Positions 39,728-47,705 of a DNA stretch of 64,000 bases are shown here, piece by piece. The notes beneath the pieces are model-generated. The model made no database searches, had not been told where the DNA came from, and saw nothing but the letters and a program-made list of their open reading frames with translations. The stretch's first letter is position 1. Each line of letters opens with the position of its first letter. The stretch covers positions 1 through 64,000 of the forward strand of contig NZ_BLAY01000028.1 in the NCBI RefSeq assembly GCF_020521235.1, written 5' to 3'. A program made the position numbers and the translations under genes. The stretch is from Microseira wollei NIES-4236. GTDB lineage: Bacteria > Cyanobacteriota > Cyanobacteriia > Cyanobacteriales > Aerosakkonemataceae.

Positions 39728-42103
39728 TTATTTTTGACAAAGTTTTAAACTCTGAACTTGATCTGCGGCATAATTGACAGGGACAAATGCATAACGTTCA
39801 CTTGAGCAATTAGAGGGGACAACTTTCACCAATGCGATCGCGGATTCCTGGCGATCGCCTCCGTTAAAACTAATCTTACCCGTCGCCCCAAACGCTTGAA
39901 AATCGGGCGCGGATAAAGCTTGTTGCACATCGCGGCGATTCGGATTCTGCTTTTTTTCCAAAGCTGTTATCAAAGCACGAGTGGCATCATAAGCTAAAGC
40001 GGTGCGCCAACTCACTCCCCCTCCCCATAACTGCTGGGTAGTTTGGGGAAACTCCCGATTGGGACTATCCCAGCGATGCCAGGGAATTGCCACCACCAAA
40101 CGGTTTGCTGCTGCTTGTCCTACCGTTTGCAAAACCTTTGGACTGTAGAGGGTATCTCCTCCCACCATCCAATAACGACCTTGGTTGGCATTAATTATCT
40201 TTAAAGCGTTAGGAAACGCGTCGGTACTGGTTTGATTGTCTGGTAGCAAAACAAGCGCTGTAGATCCTTGTTTTTGTGCTTGGTCTATCGAGTTAGCTGC
40301 GTTGAATTCAGGTTTAGACAAATCAAATTCCTTGATAACTTGTCCTCCACTTGCGGCGAAATTAATGCTAAATTGCTCCCGAATCGATTTGCTGAAATTA
40401 TTTTCTGGATTGTAGAAAAGTGTTGCCCTCTGCTGCTGGAGTTGGTTGTGCAAGTAGCTTGCTAAAGCTTGACCCGCAAAGCGATCGCTTGGCACAGTCC
40501 GAAAGAAAACCCGATCGGGTTTCATCCCCCAAGATGTCAGGTTTACCGAGGTACTTCCAGGTGAAATCAATACCAATTGTTGCTGTTGATAGATAGGCAA
40601 TGCTGCCAAAGTCACTTCACTCCCAAGATGACCGATGACAGCTAAAATATCCCGTTTTGCTGCCAAATTTTCGGCAAATTTTTGAGCTTTAATTGGGTTG
40701 CTGGCATCATCGGCAATTAAAACTTTCAATCCTTTACCATTAATCTTTTTCCCGTTATTGATTTCATTTTGTGCTTGTGCAACGCCTCGTAAAATTTCTA
40801 AAGCTGAGTCCCGATTATTTTGCATCGGAGCCGCAACAGCTATAGTATAAGCGCTTCTACCCATGAGGCGAGCATTATTGAGATAAATTAAAGTTTCAGG
40901 GTCGCGTCGCTCTTGCCATGCCTGCTCTAATAAAGGAATAGCTTTCGCATAATTTCCAGCAGCAAAAGCTTTAACTCCTTCTTGCTTTATCTGTACCTCA
41001 GAACCTGGAATCAGGATTTCTTCTCCACAGCTTAAGTTGTCTTCTTGAGGGAAAAGCCTCATCCCAATCCTTGAACAACCACCGATTCCGCTTAAATACC
41101 AATAAACCCCATAAATACCCGTTACTACGAGCAAAGAAACTGCACCAACAGCCAGACACTTTCTCAAATACCAAAGGTAACTCTTTGGCTTCATTTCTTT
41201 TAAAAGTTGCCGAATTTGTTTTGTGTTTTGAGGCCGTTTTTTCCAGGAAGGAGCGATTAAATTGTCAATCAAATTCGCCAAATAAGCTGGAACATCGCTC
41301 GTACAGTCTCGCCATTTTAACTTATCTTTTTTACTGTCGGCGAGCTGATTAGGATGTATACCTGTAATTAAATGAACAAATGTTCGCCCAAGCGCATAAA
41401 AATCCGACTGGGGAACCGCTCTGCCTGCAATTTGCTCTGGATCCGTATAACCCTCTGAACAAATTCGGGTGATATTATGTCCATCAATGACGGTTTGCGT
41501 TACTTCCCTGGCTGTACCAAAGTCAATCAGCACCAGTTTTCCATCGGGCTTAAGCATAATATTAGAAGGTTTGATATCCCGATGAAAAAAATTATTTTGA
41601 TGCACGTAATCTAAAATTTCTACCAATTGTTCCAGCCAAGCGATCGCTAAATCTTGAGTCAGTTTATTGTTTTCCTTTAACCACTGATCTAAATTCTGTC
41701 CTTCTATTTTTTCCATCACCAAGCAGCGCAATTCCCGCTCTTGGCTGAGCGAGACAATTATTTCTGGCTCGGCTTTGGGAATTCCTTCATGTTTTAACTT
41801 ATTGAGCAGTTTTGCTTCTTGTTCAAATAGTTCGATGATGTGGGTATTATTCCTTATTAAAACCTTGAGGACTTTTCGTGTTTTTGTATCTGCAATATCT
41901 TCTACTTCAAAAACCTCCGTGTAAGGATGCTTGCCCAACTGCCGTAAAGGTGTAACTAGCCGATATCTACGATTGACTAGCAATTCGGTTCCACAACTTT
42001 GGCAACGCTCCAGATTTGTAGAGTTGTTTCGATTTTGACACCAGGGATTGATGCAGTAGCAATTATTATTTTCCACGATTGTATATAATATAAGTTTGAG
42101 CAA
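39728..42103 (-). CDS. Ser/Thr kinase fused to a periplasmic amino-acid-binding-like domain
   Basis: A 791-residue protein. An N-terminal zinc-ribbon-like region has CxNPWC near 18 and CQSCG near 34. A protein kinase domain spans about 48-300: VMEKIEGQNLDQW, the catalytic HRDIKPSN near 174, DFGTA near 195 and SDFYALGR near 236. One TM segment is at about 318-336. After a short TPR-like part (about 375-410), the rest (about 420-790) is a type 1 periplasmic-binding fold like Leu/Ile/Val receptors (AVAAPMQNNRDSALEILRG, VIGHLGSEVTLAALPIY). So a small molecule outside may control a cytosolic kinase. The ORF could start slightly later than 42103. Confidence 0.88.
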   Translation of the reverse strand: MLKLILYTIVENNNCYCINPWCQNRNNSTNLERCQSCGTELLVNRRYRLVTPLRQLGKHPYTEVFEVEDIADTKTRKVLKVLIRNNTHIIELFEQEAKLLNKLKHEGIPKAEPEIIVSLSQERELRCLVMEKIEGQNLDQWLKENNKLTQDLAIAWLEQLVEILDYVHQNNFFHRDIKPSNIMLKPDGKLVLIDFGTAREVTQTVIDGHNITRICSEGYTDPEQIAGRAVPQSDFYALGRTFVHLITGIHPNQLADSKKDKLKWRDCTSDVPAYLANLIDNLIAPSWKKRPQNTKQIRQLLKEMKPKSYLWYLRKCLAVGAVSLLVVTGIYGVYWYLSGIGGCSRIGMRLFPQEDNLSCGEEILIPGSEVQIKQEGVKAFAAGNYAKAIPLLEQAWQERRDPETLIYLNNARLMGRSAYTIAVAAPMQNNRDSALEILRGVAQAQNEINNGKKINGKGLKVLIADDASNPIKAQKFAENLAAKRDILAVIGHLGSEVTLAALPIYQQQQLVLISPGSTSVNLTSWGMKPDRVFFRTVPSDRFAGQALASYLHNQLQQQRATLFYNPENNFSKSIREQFSINFAASGGQVIKEFDLSKPEFNAANSIDQAQKQGSTALVLLPDNQTSTDAFPNALKIINANQGRYWMVGGDTLYSPKVLQTVGQAAANRLVVAIPWHRWDSPNREFPQTTQQLWGGGVSWRTALAYDATRALITALEKKQNPNRRDVQQALSAPDFQAFGATGKISFNGGDRQESAIALVKVVPSNCSSERYAFVPVNYAADQVQSLKLCQK

Positions 42104-42204
42104 ATATCTGAGTTTTATTTGAGGGAGCGCATTGATTTTATTTGAATTATTAACACAAAATTATTTGATTTTTATTAATTTTAATTTTTCTTCACAATCG
42201 AGCG

Positions 42205-42385
42205 TATAAAGCGGGTTTCTTGCTGGGATCTATCGTTTCCAAACCAAAGATTTTTCACAGAAACAAAGGTGATTTGTAGAAACCGGGTTTCCAGCTGCGT
42301 TCGCGCCAGCTAGGGTATGCATATCTCGAGTTGACAAACCAAAGATTTTTCACAGAAACTTTGGTGTTTGCGTAAGTCCTGAAAC
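42205..42385. repeat. compound REP region
   Basis: At least two degenerate REP units in a row: GCGGGTTTCTTGCTGGGATC, CACAGAAACAAAGGTGA, GTAGAAACCGGGTTTCC, CACAGAAACTTTGGTG and the end GCGTAAGTCCTG. The layout mirrors 12165-12412. Confidence 0.85.
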
Positions 42386-42387
42386 GG

Positions 42388-43659
42388 TTATGCTTTACCC
42401 GACAATTTCTGAACATATTTCCTAACTACAGGCTGGAGAGTGAAAAGAACTTCACTGTCTCCTGGGATTTTTTCAATCAACGATCGCCTATTGAGCGATT
42501 CCAGCGCTTCTATTATTCCTGATTTGGATAAGTCGGGTAAAATAACTTCGGCTAATTGATTCAGCGACATCGGATCGCTACAAGCTGCCATCCGATACAT
42601 AAGCTGTTTTTCTAACTCGGAAATCCGCTCAAATTGCTGATATAAAACTTCCCCAATATCGCCGATGACGATTGTACCCATTTCGAGGAATTGAGCAACG
42701 CTGCCATTAAAAAACTCTTTGATCGTTGTCGCCATCATTTTTAAGGCTAAGGGATTGCCACTGTACAGTTGATTGAGAGTTTCCCATTTATTTTCGTCTT
42801 TGGATAACCCTTTTTCCCTTAATATTTTACTCGCTTCTTCAACCTTCAAACCAGTCAGTTGTAAGCAGCGAACGAGATGGGTTTTTTCTGCCAACGCCGC
42901 AACGATCTTGGGATTTTCCCAGCTAGTCAGAACCAAGCAGCTATTATGTTTAACCTCACCGAATTGTCTGAATAACTTACCATAATCCTCATATCCTGAG
43001 CGATATTGTCCCGCTAGCTTACCCCTGTCTAAAATCGCCTCTACCTCATCTAGTACGATCAGACAGCGATGGTGTTTTAAATAATCGATCAGTCGCGATA
43101 CCATCCGGTCTATACTGTTGGGTAAATCGGTTTCCTGCTGGTTAGACAACGCTCCAATCAGATCGGTCAAAAATTCTTCGACGGGTGGCGAGGCGCGGAG
43201 ACTTCGCCAGATTAAATAATCAAAATCATCTTGAATTTCTTCTGCCAACATCGCAGCTAAAGCAGTTTTGCCAATTCCCCCCATGCCTGATAGGGTAACC
43301 AGGCGACAACCCTCAGCAATTATCCATTGTTTAAGGGTCACCAATTCTTCTGTGCGTCCGTAAAAACTACCAATATCCGGTGCTGCACTCCAATCTTGGA
43401 TGGGAATTGGATGTACTTCGGGTTCTTCCTTTGCATTGCTATCAACAATTTCGTGCCAATTACCAACCCCTACAGCCTCGCAAATCTTGATAAAAGTTTC
43501 TCGCTGAATGGGTTGTCCGCGCCAAAACCGCCTTAAAGTCGCTTGGGAAGTCAAAGCAGTTTCCCACCAATCAAGCGTTACGGTTTTCGTCCAGCCTTTC
43601 TTTTTTCTAGCTCGATCGACGATTTCTAGACCCCGTGCAGATGCTGTGAGAGACGCCAT
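42388..43659 (-). CDS. NB-ARC ATPase with N-terminal HTH-like domain, no C-terminal sensor
   Basis: 423 residues from Met at 43659; a GTG/ATG at 43677 would add six. The N-terminus (ASARGLEIVDRARKKKGW, then SQATLRRFWRGQPI and FIKICEAVGV, about 5-75) is the effector or DNA-binding-like region common in cyanobacterial NB-ARC proteins. SFYGRTEELVTL near 100 leads into NB-ARC: Walker A GMGGIGKTA near 124-132, Walker B CLIVLDEVEA near 200, SCLVLTSWE (RNBS-B/sensor 1) near 240 and GNPLALKMM near 300. A winged helix follows to the end. Relatives usually continue into WD40, TPR or pentapeptide repeats; here the protein stops after the winged helix, so the sensor is separate or lost. Confidence 0.85.
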   Translation of the reverse strand: MASLTASARGLEIVDRARKKKGWTKTVTLDWWETALTSQATLRRFWRGQPIQRETFIKICEAVGVGNWHEIVDSNAKEEPEVHPIPIQDWSAAPDIGSFYGRTEELVTLKQWIIAEGCRLVTLSGMGGIGKTALAAMLAEEIQDDFDYLIWRSLRASPPVEEFLTDLIGALSNQQETDLPNSIDRMVSRLIDYLKHHRCLIVLDEVEAILDRGKLAGQYRSGYEDYGKLFRQFGEVKHNSCLVLTSWENPKIVAALAEKTHLVRCLQLTGLKVEEASKILREKGLSKDENKWETLNQLYSGNPLALKMMATTIKEFFNGSVAQFLEMGTIVIGDIGEVLYQQFERISELEKQLMYRMAACSDPMSLNQLAEVILPDLSKSGIIEALESLNRRSLIEKIPGDSEVLFTLQPVVRKYVQKLSGKA

Positions 43660-43677
43660 ACTCAACCACGATCGCAA

Positions 43678-44007
43678 TTCTTTCTAGATTTTGTCACCTT
43701 TATGTCCAGTGGTAGATGCTGCTGAGTCAGAAACTGAGTCATGGGGTGAGCCAAAAGGTGAGCCGTCAGGCTGATGGGGTTTTGGGAATATAAGGGTGTT
43801 GCAGGCAGGAGTGCGGTTTTAGTGGCTGCCCATCCCAATGCATAAATGTCTCGATGCCACACATATCTTAAAGCAGGTTCGAGTTGGAAACAACTTGCCA
43901 TGTCCCCCCAGGGGAACCGCTTTCAATCTTAGTGTCGGGACTGAGTCGGTTCGGTTTATTTACAACCTGTTTGTTTCGTACACATCTTAGCGAGAGGTGC
44001 TTTCATC
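43678..44007. other. intergenic region before the RTX-like gene
   Basis: 330 bases between divergent genes. A leftward frame (43901-43662) contains HRDIYALGWAATKT, similar to a kinase segment, perhaps a decayed kinase fragment; it is too short to call. TGCATAAA at 43839 is a near match to half of the shared element and is not counted. Confidence 0.4.
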
Positions 44008-44868
44008 ATGGCAATCATCACTGGTACGTTTGGCAACGATAACCTATCGGGAAAGTTCTTGGAAAATGATTTAATTCAGGGATTTGCTGGCAATGATATT
44101 CTTCAGGGTATCGGCGGTAACGATACCGTCTACGGAGGTCTAGGAAACGATACTATTACAGGCGATTCTGGTAAGTTTTTACTGTTTGGTGAATCGGGGG
44201 ATGATATCATTACAGGCGGCAAAGATAACGACACAATTTATGGGCAAGAAGGCAAAGATGTGATTTTTGGCGAGCTTGGTAACGATCAAATCTTTGGCAA
44301 TCAAGATACTGATGTCATTTTAGGCGGTGCAGGCGATGACACAATCTGGGCAGGTAAAGGTGACGATATAGTGTCTGGAGGAGAAGGTAAAGATTTACTC
44401 TTTGGTAACTTGGGTGTAGATTTTGTTTATGGAGAGGGAGGAAACGATACTATTTATGGCGGTCAGGATACAGACTTGCTCTCTGGTGGCACCGGAAACG
44501 ATTTGGTTTCGGGTGATAAGGGCGAAGATTTCCTCTGGGGTGTCGATATCGAAGCTTCCAATCCTGGCTCTGGCGAAATTGATACCCTGATAGGTGGAGA
44601 CGGAACTGATTTCTTTACCCTGGGAGGTGAAGGTAAATCTTACTATGTGGGTGCGGGAAACAGTGACTATGGAATTATTTCTGACTTCAGTATTGTAGAT
44701 GATTTCATTGCCGTTCGCAGTTTAAATGGCTTAACTCTGTCCAATTTAACCCTCGGTAACCTCGGCGCAGGAACCGGAGTGTTTGAGAACAAAGAACTTA
44801 TTGGTTTTGTCCAAGGTTTGAATGCCGATGCGTTGAGTTTAACGCGAGACTTTGTGGCTATTCCGTAA
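44008..44868 (+). CDS. RTX-type calcium-binding repeat protein
   Basis: A 286-residue acidic protein. Residues about 8-185 hold some 15-18 nonapeptide repeats of GGxGNDxIx type (GNDTIYGGLGNDTITG and others) that bind calcium in a beta roll. The C-terminal 90 residues (DTLIGGDGTDFFTLGG, then VDDFIAVRSL) form the closing domain common in cyanobacterial relatives. It has no signal peptide; RTX proteins usually leave through type I secretion by a C-terminal signal. No catalytic domain is present. Surface or S-layer-like role is possible. Confidence 0.9.
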   Translation: MAIITGTFGNDNLSGKFLENDLIQGFAGNDILQGIGGNDTVYGGLGNDTITGDSGKFLLFGESGDDIITGGKDNDTIYGQEGKDVIFGELGNDQIFGNQDTDVILGGAGDDTIWAGKGDDIVSGGEGKDLLFGNLGVDFVYGEGGNDTIYGGQDTDLLSGGTGNDLVSGDKGEDFLWGVDIEASNPGSGEIDTLIGGDGTDFFTLGGEGKSYYVGAGNSDYGIISDFSIVDDFIAVRSLNGLTLSNLTLGNLGAGTGVFENKELIGFVQGLNADALSLTRDFVAIP

Positions 44869-44880
44869 ACCTCATATCTT

Positions 44881-45008
44881 TAGGACTTACGCACCAGAAG
44901 CCTAGAAACCGGGTTTATGTGTAGATCTCCAGTTGCCAAACCAACTATTTTTCATAGAAACCCGGTTTCTTTGCTTTAGGAGTTATTCATTCTCATGGGT
45001 AAGTCCCG
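44881..45008. repeat. REP-type repeat (AAACCCGGTTT family)
   Basis: AGGACTTACGC, AGAAACCGGGTTTATG, then ATAGAAACCCGGTTTCTTTGC and GGGTAAGTCCCG. Both outer tails are present, so this is a complete unit with inverted ends. Confidence 0.88.
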
Positions 45009-45163
45009 ATCTGACAATCGTGCAGGTAACTGTACGGTTTCTGACTAGCTTCATCAATTGAGTATCCCAGATTCTACAAACGCTTTACGGAATATGCGAT
45101 CGCCATGTTGTTGTCATAACTAGCCTAAAAAAACTTCTCTTCAAATTTTGTAACCATCGAACT

Positions 45164-46003
45164 ATGCAAACCACCAGAAACAGAGTTACCGATTCTCTTC
45201 CCCTTAGTCTCTACGCTACAGGGGGAATCATCTTTTTAATCGTAGCGATTATTTTCCGTCCCTTTACGATTATTAAAGCTGGAGAGCGCGGCGTTGTCAT
45301 GAACTTCGGCAAAGTTCAAAATACCGTTTTAGATGAAGGCATCCATCCCATCGTACCAATCGTCACATCGGTTAAAAGACTCAGCGTCCGCGTGCAAAAA
45401 AACGATTTCCAAAGCGACGCTGCTTCCAAAGATCTGCAAAAAGTGACAACGGAACTAGCCGTCAACTGGCACATCGATCCCGCTCAAGTTAACAAAATAT
45501 ATCAACAAGTTGGAGAGCAAGAGCAAATTGTCACAGGAATTATCACTCCTGCGGTTTCCGAAGTTCTCAAAGCAGCCACTGCCAAAAAAACCGCTGAAGA
45601 AATTATCACCAAGCGCACCGCGTTAAAACAGGAAATTGATACCCAACTCAAAAACCGTCTCGCTGCTTACGGAATTATTGTCGATGATGTCTCTTTAGTT
45701 AATTTTGGGTTTTCTCCCGAATTTACCAAAGCGATTGAAGCCAAACAAATCGCCGAACAAGAAGCCAAGCAAGCCGAATATATTGCCTTAAAAGCGTCTA
45801 AAGAAGCTCAGGGAGAAGTGAATCGCGCTAAAGGTCAAGCAGAAGCCCAAAGATTGCTGCGGGAAAATTTAACGCCTCAAATTCTGCAAAAACAAGCGAT
45901 TGAAAAATGGGATGGTCGCTTTCCTCAAGTGATGGGTGGAAATAATGCGCTGCCATTCATCAATATTACTCCCCAAAACTCACCCTCCCAGCCAAATCGA
46001 TAG
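45164..46003 (+). CDS. SPFH/prohibitin-family membrane protein
   Basis: A 279-residue protein with one N-terminal TM helix (SLYATGGIIFLIVAIIFRPF, about 16-35). An SPFH (band 7) domain follows (AGERGVVMNFGKVQ, ISVRVQKNDF-like LSVRVQKND), then a long coiled coil from about 190 (AKQIAEQEAKQAEYIALKASKEAQGE). Prohibitin-like proteins form large membrane rings that guard membrane proteins and proteases. It is monocistronic and followed by GC-rich hairpin repeats that may end transcription. Confidence 0.9.
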   Translation: MQTTRNRVTDSLPLSLYATGGIIFLIVAIIFRPFTIIKAGERGVVMNFGKVQNTVLDEGIHPIVPIVTSVKRLSVRVQKNDFQSDAASKDLQKVTTELAVNWHIDPAQVNKIYQQVGEQEQIVTGIITPAVSEVLKAATAKKTAEEIITKRTALKQEIDTQLKNRLAAYGIIVDDVSLVNFGFSPEFTKAIEAKQIAEQEAKQAEYIALKASKEAQGEVNRAKGQAEAQRLLRENLTPQILQKQAIEKWDGRFPQVMGGNNALPFINITPQNSPSQPNR

Positions 46004-46015
46004 ATGGTTTTGGAT

Positions 46016-46162
46016 GTTGAATAAACTCCCCCCTTCTTAAGGGGGGCAGGGGAATAAACTCCCCCCTTCTTAAGGGGGGCAGGGGAATAATCTCCCCCCT
46101 TCTTAAGGGGGGCAGGGGAATAATCTCCCCCCTTCTTAAGGGGGGCAGGGGGGGATCTCCGC
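46016..46162. repeat. tandem CCCCCCTTCTTAAGGGGGG hairpins, about 33-bp period, four to five units
   Basis: Each unit is ACTCCCCCCTTCTTAAGG, the complementary G run, and CAGGGGAATA. Every unit is a strong hairpin. The array lies between the SPFH and lipoprotein genes; a single relative lies inside the CHAT gene (32059). Confidence 0.93.
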
Positions 46163-46212
46163 CCCCCAAGGGTGTAACTACTACAAAAATCAACATTTAC
46201 ACGAGAAGGAAA

Positions 46213-46536
46213 ATGTTAAAACCATTCACAAATAAAATAGTCCCCCTAATCATTTTACCGTTAATTGTCAGCGCTTGTACTCTCAATAGCCCTAGCGTTA
46301 CTAAGGCTAAGTACGACCAAGTTAAAACAGGCATGACTGTATCCGAGATTGAAAAAATTATCGGAAAACCAGGGGAAAGCAGTGGCGAAATATCTTTTAC
46401 CATTCCAGGTGTGCCAAATCTACCTAGTGGAAATAAACAGGCTATTTACCAGTGGAAAAACCCCGACGGCAGTGCGATGACGGGTGTGTTTGTAGATGAC
46501 AAGCTTGTGTTTAAAGTGCAAGTCAATCTTAAATAA
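46213..46536 (+). CDS. BamE/SmpA-like lipoprotein
   Basis: A 107-residue protein with a lipoprotein signal peptide: basic start, hydrophobic IVPLIILPLIVSAC with the lipobox Cys at about 21. The mature part has YDQVKTGMTVSEIEKIIGKPGE (about 35-55), the typical opening of the BamE/OmlA fold. The Asp after the Cys+1 position is absent (Thr), so outer-membrane sorting by the usual rule is likely. It may assist outer-membrane assembly or be one of many cyanobacterial relatives with unknown task. Confidence 0.85.
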   Translation: MLKPFTNKIVPLIILPLIVSACTLNSPSVTKAKYDQVKTGMTVSEIEKIIGKPGESSGEISFTIPGVPNLPSGNKQAIYQWKNPDGSAMTGVFVDDKLVFKVQVNLK

Positions 46537-46542
46537 GTAACG

Positions 46543-46677
46543 CAAGTTGCTAGTTATAAACAAGGGCGTTGCTAATTGCAAGCTTGCTAATTGCAAGCTT
46601 GCTAATATAGTATTTTTACCAATCTCGCCATTAGCCATTAGCCATTAGCCGCTCCAAGAGAGATAACTAGCAACTTG
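46543..46677. repeat. 135-bp MITE-like element with 15-bp perfect terminal inverted repeats
   Basis: CAAGTTGCTAGTTAT at 46543 and ATAACTAGCAACTTG at 46663. The inside holds GCAAGCTTGCTAATT direct units and TTAGCCA heptamers. A right-end relative, ATAACTAGCAATTTGAG preceded by TTAGCCATTAGCC, is at 63832-63880. It lies just before the TPM-domain gene. Confidence 0.85.
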
Positions 46678-46702
46678 AGTTAATTAGCGTCCCAAATCAA
46701 CT

Positions 46703-47689
46703 ATGAAATTTGTAGCTGTTCCATTCAAACAAACTTTCTGCGCCGGATTGGCGAGTTTGGTTGTTATCGGCATTCCCTCTGTCAGCTTGGGTGTCACCGT
46801 AGAGCAAGTTCCTAATCCCAGACAAGCAAGTGGAGGGTGGGTGACGGATATGGCTGATATTCTCAGTCCAAATGCCGAAGCTCAGCTAAATCAAATGATT
46901 TCAAATCTAGAAGCCAAAAATGGCAGCGAAATCGCCGTTGTCACAGTACATGAAACTGCACCTTCTGCAAGTCCCAAGCATTTTGCCACGACGTTGTTTA
47001 ATCGCTGGGGTATTGGGAAAGCGGATAAAAATAACGGAGTTTTGGTTTTAATTTCCCAAAGCGATCGCCGCGTAGAAATTGAAACAGGCTACGGGTTGCA
47101 AGCTCTTCTACCTAATACCAAAGTCAGCGATATTATCCAGCAGGAAATTACGCCAAAATTCAAACAAGGCGACTATGACGGCGGTACAATTGCTGGCACT
47201 AAATCTCTGATATTAGCACTGGAAACTTCCAACCAAGTTGGTGACGCTGACATACCTTGGTATGTCTTTCCAGGTGCATTTGGAGGTGGAATAGTTGTGT
47301 TATGGTTACTCCTGCGTCGCCGTAAAAATAAACACAGCAAATCTGCCTCTGTTTCTAGCAACAGTTCGCCCCAAAGTAAAAATAAACACAGCAAATCTCC
47401 CTCTGTTTCTAGCAACAGTTCGCACCAGATTAGCAATGACAGCGACTTTAGCTATGAAATTGTCAGTAACAATTACACCGCTAGTAGCTGCGACAGTAAT
47501 AATAGTTCTGACACCAACAGTAACTGCGACAGTAATATTAGTTCTGACACTAGCAGTAGTTGCAGCAGCACTAGCTATGACAGTAGCAGTACCAGTAGTA
47601 GCTATGACAGTGGCAGTAGCTATAGTAGTAGCAGTAGCGACTTTGGTGGCGGTAGTAGCGGCGGTGACGGTGCCGGTGGTAGTTGGTAA
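46703..47689 (+). CDS. TPM-domain protein with Ser-rich C-terminal tail
   Basis: A 328-residue protein: signal peptide (about 1-30, SLVVIGIPSVSLG), TPM domain at about 40-175 (GGWVTDMADILSPNAEAQLNQMISNLE, GSEIAVVTV, NNGVLVLISQSDRRVEIETGYGL), one TM segment near 190-210 and a basic KNKHSKS stretch repeated twice. The last 100 residues are almost only Ser, Asp, Asn, Thr and Gly, ending in a GGGSSGGDGAGGSW motif. TPM proteins such as YgcG and plant TLP18.3 are linked to membrane or photosystem II repair; the GGG..GGGSW tail is common in YgcG types. The Ser-rich tail is unusually long. Confidence 0.88.
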   Translation: MKFVAVPFKQTFCAGLASLVVIGIPSVSLGVTVEQVPNPRQASGGWVTDMADILSPNAEAQLNQMISNLEAKNGSEIAVVTVHETAPSASPKHFATTLFNRWGIGKADKNNGVLVLISQSDRRVEIETGYGLQALLPNTKVSDIIQQEITPKFKQGDYDGGTIAGTKSLILALETSNQVGDADIPWYVFPGAFGGGIVVLWLLLRRRKNKHSKSASVSSNSSPQSKNKHSKSPSVSSNSSHQISNDSDFSYEIVSNNYTASSCDSNNSSDTNSNCDSNISSDTSSSCSSTSYDSSSTSSSYDSGSSYSSSSSDFGGGSSGGDGAGGSW

Positions 47690-47705
47690 CTAAAGGAATC
47701 AAAAA

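Noticed and set aside
43839-43875. Sixth copy of the shared promoter element
   Set aside because: TGCATAAA-N13-CACATATC differs in the second box and is 147 bases from the next start; probably chance.
43662-43901. Kinase-like gene (HRDIYALG segment)
   Set aside because: Only one short motif in 79 residues, no other kinase motif and no good start; at most a remnant.
46016-46162. CRISPR array
   Set aside because: Hairpin units of about 33 bp with no spacers; a tandem repeat only.
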